A stretch of 10,630 bases of DNA from DASQTB01 sp035642095 (lineage in GTDB: Bacteria; Actinomycetota; UBA4738; CALAEC01), in contig DASQTB010000157.1 of NCBI GenBank assembly GCA_035642095.1, positions 1 to 10,630 of the forward strand, read 5' to 3'. Positions within the stretch are counted from its first letter, which is position 1, and each line of letters starts with the position of its first letter. The translations under genes and the position numbers were made by a program. Positions 5,227 to 10,630 of this stretch are shown in pieces. Below the pieces are notes generated by a model. It saw only the letters and a program-made list of their open reading frames with translations. It was not told the DNA's origin and did no database searches.

Positions 5227-6867
5227 GTGCTGCTCGAGCTCCATATCGCCGGCCTGGGGGTGATCGAGGATGTCACCCTGGAGCTTGCGCCCGGTCTGTC
5301 CGTGCTGACGGGGGAGACCGGCGCCGGGAAGACGATGGTCACGGAAGGGTTGGCCCTGGTCCTGGGACGAAGGGCCAGGGCGGGGCTGGTTCGGGATGGC
5401 GCCGGCCGGGGAGGGGTCGAAGCTCGATTTCAGGTGCCGGCCCCTCGGGCACAGGGTTGGGCTGAGGACGGAGAACTGGTGCTGGGTCGCACCATGTCGG
5501 CGGACGGTCGGTCGACGGCCCGGGCGGGAGGGCGGCTGGCCCCGCTCTCGGTGCTGGCCGAGCTGGGCGGCGATCTGGTGGAGATCCATGGCCAACACCA
5601 GGCCCAGCGGTTGTCGTCGCCGGCGGCGCAGCTGGCCTTCCTGGACCGATTCTGCGGCACCGAACATCGGGAGAGGCTGTCCGCGTACCGCGTCGCTCAC
5701 CGGGAACTGCGCGAGACCCGGGACCGGCTCGACCGGCTCGACGAGGATGAGCGTCACCGCGAGCGAGAGAAGGACCTGCTGGCCTATCAGGTCCGGGAGA
5801 TCGAGGCGGCCCGCCTTCGGCCGGGAGAGGTCGCCGACCTCGAAGCCGAGGCCTCCCGGCTGGGACACGCGGAGCGCCTGCGAGAGCTGGCCGTGACGGC
5901 CGGCCGGGCCATCGCCGTCGAAGGAGGGGGGGAGGACAGACTTCGGTCCGCCGCTGCCGCCGCCGGGGAGGCCGCCACCGTCGACCCCTCCGCGGAGAAT
6001 CTGGCACGTCGGCTGGCCTCGCTGGCCGAAGAGGCGGCCGACGTCGGCGCCTCGCTCCGGAGCTACGCCGAGTCGATCGAGGCCGATCCGGCCCGCCTGG
6101 AGGGGACGCGCGATCGCATCGCCGCGATCCGTTCCCTGGAACGCAAGTACGGCGAAGGCGAGAGTGAGGTGCTGTCGTTCCTCGAGCGGGCCCGGGTTCG
6201 GCTGACCGAGGTGGCCCGCTCCGGAGCGGAGCGTGACGCGCTGGCCGCCCGGCGGTCTCGCCTGGAGGAGGAGGCCGAGGGTCTCGCCCTCCGGCTCACG
6301 GAGGGCCGGCGGGAGGCAGGCCCCAGGCTCGCCGAGGCGCTCCGCTCCGAGCTGGTCGAGCTGGGGATGGAGGGGGCCAGGATCGACGTGCACCTCGTGC
6401 CCGAGGCGGGGCTCGGTCCTGACGGGCACGAGGGGGCGTCGCTCCTCTTCTCCGGTGGGCCGGGGCAACCTCCACAGCCCATCCAACGCGTGGCGTCGGG
6501 AGGCGAGCTGTCGCGGATGATGCTGGCCTGCCGGACCGTCCTGGCCGATATGGACGACGTCCCCACGCTGGTCTTCGACGAGGTCGATTCCGGGATCGGC
6601 GGCCGGGCCGGTGTGGCCGTGGGCCGCCGTCTGGCCCGCTTGGCCCGACGTCGACAGGTTGTGGTCGTCACTCACCTCCCCCAGATCGCGTGCTTCGCCG
6701 ATCGCCACTTCCGGATCACCAAAGAGGACGGGGTCGCCGTGGTGGACGCCCTGGAGGGCGGCGAGCGAGTGGATGAGCTTTCCCGCATGCTCTCGGGGAT
6801 GCCAACGGAGGAGGCGGCCACCCATGCCTCGCAGCTCCTGGCGGAGGCTGCCCGGGAGAGGGGCTAG
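5227..6867 (+). CDS. recN: DNA repair protein RecN
   Basis: This 546-residue SMC-like ATPase is slightly short for RecN. RecN acts in recombinational repair of double-strand breaks by binding DNA ends and aiding strand pairing. The head has GETGAGKT (29-36, Walker A, Thr in place of the common final Ser) and EIHGQHQ (119-125). The signature RVASGGELSRMML (421-433), Walker B TLVFDEVDSGIGG (447-459) and the switch VTHLPQIA (481-488) complete the ATPase. Between the two halves of the head lie charged helices (about 150-365) forming the coiled-coil arm. The GTG at 5227 is chosen because MLLEL-type N-termini followed by GLGVIEDVTLEL begin RecN proteins; the open frame upstream has no family likeness. 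The stop TAG shares its last G with the next GTG, so the following gene is likely coupled. Confidence 0.97.
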   Translation: MLLELHIAGLGVIEDVTLELAPGLSVLTGETGAGKTMVTEGLALVLGRRARAGLVRDGAGRGGVEARFQVPAPRAQGWAEDGELVLGRTMSADGRSTARAGGRLAPLSVLAELGGDLVEIHGQHQAQRLSSPAAQLAFLDRFCGTEHRERLSAYRVAHRELRETRDRLDRLDEDERHREREKDLLAYQVREIEAARLRPGEVADLEAEASRLGHAERLRELAVTAGRAIAVEGGGEDRLRSAAAAAGEAATVDPSAENLARRLASLAEEAADVGASLRSYAESIEADPARLEGTRDRIAAIRSLERKYGEGESEVLSFLERARVRLTEVARSGAERDALAARRSRLEEEAEGLALRLTEGRREAGPRLAEALRSELVELGMEGARIDVHLVPEAGLGPDGHEGASLLFSGGPGQPPQPIQRVASGGELSRMMLACRTVLADMDDVPTLVFDEVDSGIGGRAGVAVGRRLARLARRRQVVVVTHLPQIACFADRHFRITKEDGVAVVDALEGGERVDELSRMLSGMPTEEAATHASQLLAEAARERG

Positions 6868-7649
6868 TGGACCAGACCTTTGCGGCCGGGCCGCCGCGCC
6901 GTCGGAGTGGCCGAGCGACCGTGGCCATGGTGGCTCTAGCCCTGGCGAACGCGCTCGTCTGGGGAGGGGCGGTGATCCTGTTCCGACCCGGATCGAGCGT
7001 CATCACTCCGTGGCGGGTCGGTCCCGTTCCGTCGATCGTTCCGGTTGCCCCTTCGCCCCTTGCCCCGGAGACGCCGGCCGGCGAACCGCTCCCCGTCTTC
7101 GCCACGGCCCGGGGGATCCGGCTGCGGGCGGTCTCCGGCCTGGCCGTGGCAGTGGCCTTCCACGAAGCCTCCTACGACGATGCTCTGGCGCTCCGACCGA
7201 CCGGCGTGTGCGGCAGATGCAAGAACCCCACGAAGTTCACGGCGCCGCCTCCCCGGGATCCCTCGGTCCACTACCTGGTGACTCACAGCCGGGGTCGGGA
7301 CACCCCGGCGACCTCGGCGGCCGACCTCGTGGTGCCGAAGGCCACTCCCATCCTGTCACCGGTCGACGGCCTCGTCGTCCGCGTACACCGGTACCGGCTG
7401 TACCGGTCCTACCCGGACATGCGGGTGGAGATCGCTCCCGACTCTGAGCCGGGCCTTCTGGTGGTCCTGCTCCACCTCGGCGCCGTCCAGGTCCGGAAGG
7501 GCGAACGGGTGACCGCGTCGGAGACGTTGATCGGCGTGCCCCGGCGGCTGCCCTTCCAATCCCAGGTCGACCGGTACGTGCGAGGGCGGTACCCTCACGT
7601 CCATCTGGAGGTGAAGGATGCTGCGACAGCGCGTCAGACGTCGGTCTGA
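6867..7649 (+). CDS. Membrane-anchored LytM/M23-like protein, probably degenerate
   Basis: This 260-residue protein has a basic N-terminus, one hydrophobic anchor (about 18-39), a Pro-rich linker (51-76) and a C-terminal LytM/M23-like domain. DLVVPKATPILSPVDGLVV (153-171) aligns with the D-(I/A)-A-P-x-G-T-P-V-x-A-P-x-D-G-x-V stretch of M23 peptidases. LLVVLLHLGAVQVRKGERV (197-215) and HVHLEV (244-249) match the later H-L and HxH motifs. The His expected four residues before Asp153 is Thr149. H-S-R-G-R-D (140-145) is nearby but off register. The zinc site therefore looks incomplete and the domain may not cleave peptidoglycan, as in EnvC/NlpD-type activators. CGRC (115-118) precedes the domain. 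It overlaps the recN stop by one base and steA by 32 bases. The fold is inferred from motifs, and loss of activity is an inference too. Confidence 0.8.
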   Translation: MDQTFAAGPPRRRSGRATVAMVALALANALVWGGAVILFRPGSSVITPWRVGPVPSIVPVAPSPLAPETPAGEPLPVFATARGIRLRAVSGLAVAVAFHEASYDDALALRPTGVCGRCKNPTKFTAPPPRDPSVHYLVTHSRGRDTPATSAADLVVPKATPILSPVDGLVVRVHRYRLYRSYPDMRVEIAPDSEPGLLVVLLHLGAVQVRKGERVTASETLIGVPRRLPFQSQVDRYVRGRYPHVHLEVKDAATARQTSV

Positions 7650-8778
7650 CGAGGTCCCGGCCAGGGTGGACGGTCGGACGAAGCGCCTCCTCACCCGGCT
7701 GCTCCCCGGCGAGGTGGCCGTCATCGACCACGAGGACCTCGACCGGGTGGCCGCGGAGGGCCTGGTTGCCCGAGGGGCGGCCGCGGTGGTCAACGCCAGC
7801 CCCTCGATCACCGGGCGGTACCCGAACCTCGGCCCGCTGATCCTGGTCCGGGCGGGCGTCCCGTTGGTCGATGGGGTGGGCGGCCTCCTGATGCGCAAGG
7901 TTCGGGAGGGCGATCGGCTCCGCGTGGAGGGCGACCGGGTGATGCTCGACGGTGCGTTGGTCGGTGTGGGGCTCCGTCAGACCGAGCGGTCGGTCATCCG
8001 GGCCATGGACGAGGCCCGGACCCGTCTCTCCGAGCGGTTCGACGACTTCGCCCGCAACACGCTGGAATACATGCAGCGTGAGCGGGACCTCCTGTTCGGC
8101 GGCGAGGGTATGCCGGCGCTGGACCACGACCTGGCCGGCCGGCACGTCCTGGTGGTGGTCCGGGGGACGAATTTCCGGGAAGACCTGGCCGCGCTGAGCG
8201 CCTACATCTCCGATGTGAAGCCGGTCCTGGTCGGCGTCGACGGCGGTGCCGAGGCCCTCCTGGAGCAGGGGTACCGGCCGGACATCATCGTCGGTGACAT
8301 GGACAGCGTCTCCGAGGCATCGCTCCGGGCCGGCGCCGAGCTCGTCCTTCACGCCTACCCCAGTGGCCGGGCGCCAGGACGCCAGCGGCTGGAGTCGCTC
8401 CGCCGTCCGTACAAGGTCATCGAGGCCACCGGCACGAGCGAGGACGTGGCGTACCTCCTGGCCCACGACAAAGGAGCCGCTCTGATCGTGGCGGTGGGGA
8501 GCCACGGCAACCTTCGGGAGTTCCTGGACAAGGGGCGAGAGGGGATGGCCAGCAGCTTTCTGGTTCGTCTTCGGGTCGGGGAGATCTTGGTGGACGCCAA
8601 AGGGGTCTCCCGCATGTACCGGGGCCGGGTCCGGGGCCGGGACCTGATCTTGCTGATCGGGGCGGCGCTGTTCTCGATGATCGCCGTGGTGGCGGTCTCC
8701 GAGCCGCTCCAGCTCTTCCTCCGCCAGCTCGTCGAGATGGGCCGGCAGTTCCTGTTCCGCCTGGGCCAGCTGTTCTGA
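7618..8778 (+). CDS. steA: SteA, cytokinetic-ring-associated cell separation protein
   Basis: This 386-residue protein matches the SteA family (COG4825, Rv1697/Cg1603 type). The N-terminal part has RTKRLLTRLLPGEVAVIDHE (20-39) and VVNASPSITGRYPNLGP (57-73), strong family marks. A thiamine pyrophosphokinase-like fold follows, with GVDGGAEALL (206-215), PDIIVGDMDSVSE (221-233), GTSEDVAYLLA (272-282) and GSHGN (294-298). A single TM helix (343-361) and a short amphipathic tail end it. In Corynebacterium SteA acts with SteB in daughter-cell separation upstream of Rip peptidoglycan hydrolases. The biochemical activity is not known, although the GDxDS pair that binds Mg/nucleotide in TPK is kept here. 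GGAGG (7607-7611), six bases before the ATG, lies inside the end of the LytM-like gene and fixes the start. Confidence 0.94.
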   Translation: MLRQRVRRRSDEVPARVDGRTKRLLTRLLPGEVAVIDHEDLDRVAAEGLVARGAAAVVNASPSITGRYPNLGPLILVRAGVPLVDGVGGLLMRKVREGDRLRVEGDRVMLDGALVGVGLRQTERSVIRAMDEARTRLSERFDDFARNTLEYMQRERDLLFGGEGMPALDHDLAGRHVLVVVRGTNFREDLAALSAYISDVKPVLVGVDGGAEALLEQGYRPDIIVGDMDSVSEASLRAGAELVLHAYPSGRAPGRQRLESLRRPYKVIEATGTSEDVAYLLAHDKGAALIVAVGSHGNLREFLDKGREGMASSFLVRLRVGEILVDAKGVSRMYRGRVRGRDLILLIGAALFSMIAVVAVSEPLQLFLRQLVEMGRQFLFRLGQLF

Positions 8779-8782
8779 AGAG

Positions 8783-8798
8783 GACCGGGGCCCCGGTC
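8783..8798. repeat. Perfect 16-bp palindrome before the steB -10 box
   Basis: GACCGGGGCCCCGGTC is its own reverse complement. It starts five bases after the steA stop codon and ends directly against the TAGGAT box of steB. It could be an operator that blocks the promoter when bound, or the stem of a terminator for steA (no T tract; the loop would have to come from the stem centre). The position inside the -35/-10 spacer favours an operator. Confidence 0.5.
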
Positions 8799-8804
8799 TA
8801 GGAT
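8799..8804 (+). promoter_or_regulatory. steB promoter -10 box TAGGAT, leaderless type
   Basis: TAGGAT fits TANNNT and ends six bases before the GTG at 8811. No Shine-Dalgarno is visible. The bases between box and start end in CCTCC, as in the recN promoter. The -35 position falls in the steA stop region and is a poor match. Confidence 0.55.
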
Positions 8805-8810
8805 TCCTCC

Positions 8811-9737
8811 GTGGTGTCCTTCCGTTTTCACCTTGTGTCGATCGTGGCCGTGTTCATGGCCCTCGGCCTGGGCGTGCTCACCGGGACGACCGTGATCAAC
8901 CGAGGGCTGGTGGCCCGGCTGGAGGGGCAGACCGAGGACCTTCGCCAGCGAACCGAGGACGCCGAGGCGGAGGTGACCCGGCTGCAGGCCGAGGTCGAAG
9001 GGTGGTCGGCCTACGGCGAGGAGACCATGGACCTGATCGCCACCGGCCGTCTGGACGGCCAGCGGGTGGTGGTGATCACCCAGGAGGGGACCGACGATGC
9101 CAGCATCGATGGGGTCCTCCGGGCCCTCCGGATAGCCGCCGGGGACGAGCAGGCCGTGATCGGCCCCCTGTCGGTCACCACCCGGATGGCGCTGGGTTCC
9201 GACGTCGATCGGGATGAGCTGGCGGCGATCCTGGGAGCCGACCCGGTCTCGGAGGCGGAAACGCTCCAGAGCATCGCCGCGGACCAGCTGGCCAGACGAC
9301 TGGCCTTCGCCGCCGCGGGCGACGACACCCTCGAGGAGCTCCTGGCGGCGAGGTATCTGATCGACGAGCAAGGTCTCGCCGAGGGAGCCATCGGCGAGCT
9401 GGGCGGTCCGGAGGACGCCATCGTCGTCCTGGCGGGGGGCCCGGCCAGCTCCGGCCTCCAGCCCGAGCGATTCCTGGTCCCGCTGGTGGGGGATCTGGCT
9501 CGAGACGGTGCCGCCGTCGCCGCAGGTGAGCCGGTGAACGGGCAGGAGGAGGAGCCGCCGTTCGTGGCGGCGCTGCGCTCGGACGGGGAGGTCTCGACGA
9601 TGATCGCCACCCAGGACAACGTCGACCAGGTCCCGGGGCAGGTCGGCCTGGTTCTGGCGCTGGAAGATCTCCTCCGCGGGGTTGCGGGTCACTACGGCGT
9701 GAAGGATGGGGCGGACGGTGCCATCCCAGAGGTGTAG
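8811..9737 (+). CDS. steB: SteB / MctB family protein ("copper transporter", DUF3186)
   Basis: This 308-residue protein has one N-terminal TM helix (about 7-28), a coiled coil (about 33-66) and an extracytoplasmic alpha/beta domain. The C-terminus MIATQDNVDQVPGQVGLVLA (264-283) and GHYGVKDGA (293-301) is the most conserved part of the PF11382 family. The M. tuberculosis member (Rv1698, MctB) is linked to copper tolerance, and the Corynebacterium member SteB works with SteA in cell separation. A single TM helix and no cysteine at all argue against a simple copper pore, so the separation role seems more likely. The coiled coil next to the membrane could contact SteA or a cell wall hydrolase. 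Start at the first of two tandem GTGs (8811), which fits the leaderless promoter. It is 32 bases after steA. Confidence 0.93.
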   Translation: MVSFRFHLVSIVAVFMALGLGVLTGTTVINRGLVARLEGQTEDLRQRTEDAEAEVTRLQAEVEGWSAYGEETMDLIATGRLDGQRVVVITQEGTDDASIDGVLRALRIAAGDEQAVIGPLSVTTRMALGSDVDRDELAAILGADPVSEAETLQSIAADQLARRLAFAAAGDDTLEELLAARYLIDEQGLAEGAIGELGGPEDAIVVLAGGPASSGLQPERFLVPLVGDLARDGAAVAAGEPVNGQEEEPPFVAALRSDGEVSTMIATQDNVDQVPGQVGLVLALEDLLRGVAGHYGVKDGADGAIPEV

Positions 9738-9746
9738 CCCAGGGCC

Positions 9747-10418
9747 GTGCGGGTGATCGCCGTGGTGGCCGCCCGGAACGAGGCCGGTCGAGTGGGGGAC
9801 ACAGTGCGGGCCGTGCGTGACCTGGACGGGGTCGACGAGGTCGTCGTGGCTGACGGCGGGTCCGAGGATCGGACCCCCGGCGAGGCCCGGGCCGCGGGGG
9901 CCCGGGTCCTGATCGGTCCCCGCAGGGGGGGCAAGGGAATGTCTCTGGAGAGCGCCCTGGCTCTGATCGCTCCGGCCGACATCTACCTGTTCGTCGACGC
10001 CGACCTCGGCGTCACGGCGACCGAAGGAGGGCGGCTCCTTGAGGCCGTGACCTCCGGCCGGGCTGACCTGGCCATCGGAGCGCTTCCCCGCCAGGAGGAA
10101 CACGGGGGGTTCCGGCTGGTGAAGCGGACCGCGGCCGCCCTGATCCGGGCCCTGTCGGGATTCGCCGCCATGGAGCCTCTCTCCGGTCAGCGGGCATTGA
10201 CCGCGGAGGCCCTGGCCGCGGTCCGTCCCCTGGCGCCCGGATTCGGCGTGGAAGCGGCCATGACGATCGACGCCGTCCGGGCCGGCTTCCGGGTGATGGA
10301 GATCCCCGTGGCCATGAGCCATGCCGTCACCGGCCGGAACCTGGCCGGCTTCGTCCATCGGGGGCGCCAGGGCTGGGACCTCCTTCGGGCGGGGCTCCCT
10401 CGAGCGATCCGAAGGTGA
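9747..10418 (+). CDS. Family 2 glycosyltransferase
   Basis: This 223-residue GT-A fold enzyme uses a nucleotide-sugar donor. VIAVVAARNEAGRVGDTV (3-20) is the first strand and nucleotide loop. VVVADGGSEDRT (32-43), GGKGMSLESAL (61-71) and YLFVDADLGVT (80-90, DxD-type metal site Asp84/Asp86) follow. EPLSGQRALTAEAL (143-156) and GFGVEAAMTIDAVRAGFRV (165-183) are the acceptor side, as in DPM1-like or GpgS-like enzymes. It has no TM segment, so it probably works at the inner face of the membrane on a lipid or cytoplasmic acceptor. GTG 9747 has AGGG only two bases before it; GTG 9753 (spacing eight) is an alternative start. Ten bases separate it from steB, and its stop overlaps the next start (GTGA). 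The product is probably an envelope glycan, judged by the neighbours. Confidence 0.9.
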   Translation: MRVIAVVAARNEAGRVGDTVRAVRDLDGVDEVVVADGGSEDRTPGEARAAGARVLIGPRRGGKGMSLESALALIAPADIYLFVDADLGVTATEGGRLLEAVTSGRADLAIGALPRQEEHGGFRLVKRTAAALIRALSGFAAMEPLSGQRALTAEALAAVRPLAPGFGVEAAMTIDAVRAGFRVMEIPVAMSHAVTGRNLAGFVHRGRQGWDLLRAGLPRAIRR

Positions 10419-10630
10419 GGGCCCTCTGGGCGGGGGTGGCCGCCGTGGCCGCGGCCGTGCTCGCCGCTGGCGGAGCGGCGATCCTGATTCGCCGGCCACC
10501 GGACCGGATGCTGGTCACCAACCGGCGGGGCCGGCCCGTCCCCGCCGTCCTGGGCTGGGCTTTCACGGTGGGGGCGGCGGCGGGATGGGTGCTGGCGGTC
10601 CCGTTGACCGATCTACCCACCGGCGGTCTC
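10415..10630 (+). CDS. MraY/WecA-like phospho-sugar transferase, N-terminal part
   Basis: The frame is open for 72 codons from GTG 10415 to the right edge. An N-terminal TM segment (about 3-25, rich in Ala and Val) is followed by TNRRGRPVPAVLGW (39-52) and a second hydrophobic stretch (53-64). The NRRGRPVPAVLG piece matches the N-x-R-G-R-x-(V/I)-P-x-x-x-G loop of glycosyltransferase family 4 enzymes that put sugar-1-phosphate onto undecaprenyl phosphate (MraY, WecA). The catalytic Asp-rich loops lie outside the window, so the assignment rests on this loop, the TM pattern and the coupling to the glycosyltransferase by GTGA. Confidence 0.7.
   Translation, partial: MRALWAGVAAVAAAVLAAGGAAILIRRPPDRMLVTNRRGRPVPAVLGWAFTVGAAAGWVLAVPLTDLPTGGL

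Noticed and set aside
5036..5263. Short plus-strand ORF across the hairpin and recN promoter
   Set aside because: It runs through the hairpin and overlaps the recN start; no ribosome site and no coding-like composition.
5119..6825. Minus-strand ORF of 568 codons
   Set aside because: It is antisense to recN, which has all ATPase motifs on the plus strand.
7284..7301. HSRGRD (residues 140-145) as the M23 HxxxD zinc pair
   Set aside because: The spacing is five rather than four and it is not followed by the A-A-P-x-G-T-P stretch, which instead follows Asp153.
8355..10499. Minus-strand ORF of 714 codons
   Set aside because: It covers steA, steB and the glycosyltransferase in reverse and is rich in Gly, Pro, His and Arg, typical of a shadow frame in GC-rich DNA.
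1..10630. Mobile element, CRISPR array, tRNA, rRNA or defence genes
   Set aside because: No transposase or integrase motif, no repeat-spacer pattern and no RNA gene signature was seen; the gene order is that of a conserved chromosomal core.

Overview
The window is a strongly GC-rich, densely packed stretch of bacterial chromosome, most likely from a deep-branching member of the Actinomycetota. I base this on GTG start codons, repeated GTGA stop/start overlaps, TANNNT-type -10 boxes placed 6-7 bases before a GTG (leaderless style), a DUF4383 membrane protein, and the gene order tlyA-nadK-recN-steA-steB. That order is known from Mycobacterium and Corynebacterium (Rv1694-Rv1698 in M. tuberculosis). 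I see no mobile element, CRISPR array, tRNA or rRNA.

Left part, minus strand (1-1067): an alpha/beta hydrolase with an N-terminal hydrophobic anchor runs off the left edge. It is preceded by one or two very small possible ORFs. A divergent promoter region (about 1100-1135) separates this unit from the main plus-strand block.

Main block, plus strand: a phasin-like coiled-coil protein with a basic, histone-H1-like tail (1157) is followed by tlyA (rRNA 2'-O-methyltransferase), nadK (NAD kinase) and an AI-2E-family permease. These are joined by 4-base overlaps or a 2-base gap and look like one operon. After a 136-base gap come a DUF4383 membrane protein and a small one-TM protein, then a strong GC hairpin (5049-5074).

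A second block starts at 5227 with a leaderless-looking promoter. It holds recN, a membrane-anchored LytM/M23-like protein that seems to lack the first zinc histidine, and steA, which overlaps it by 32 bases. steB follows with its own leaderless-looking promoter, which abuts a perfect 16-bp palindrome. A family 2 glycosyltransferase and the beginning of a MraY/WecA-like phosphotransferase (cut by the right edge) follow.

The left half of the plus strand is thus ribosome modification, NADP supply and membrane proteins. The right half joins DNA repair (recN) to cell envelope and cell separation genes. The most interesting inference is that the degenerate LytM protein, sitting between recN and steA, is a partner or activator in the SteA/SteB cell-separation pathway. 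Most of the rest is a conserved chromosomal neighbourhood, and I found no clear undescribed system such as a defence island.
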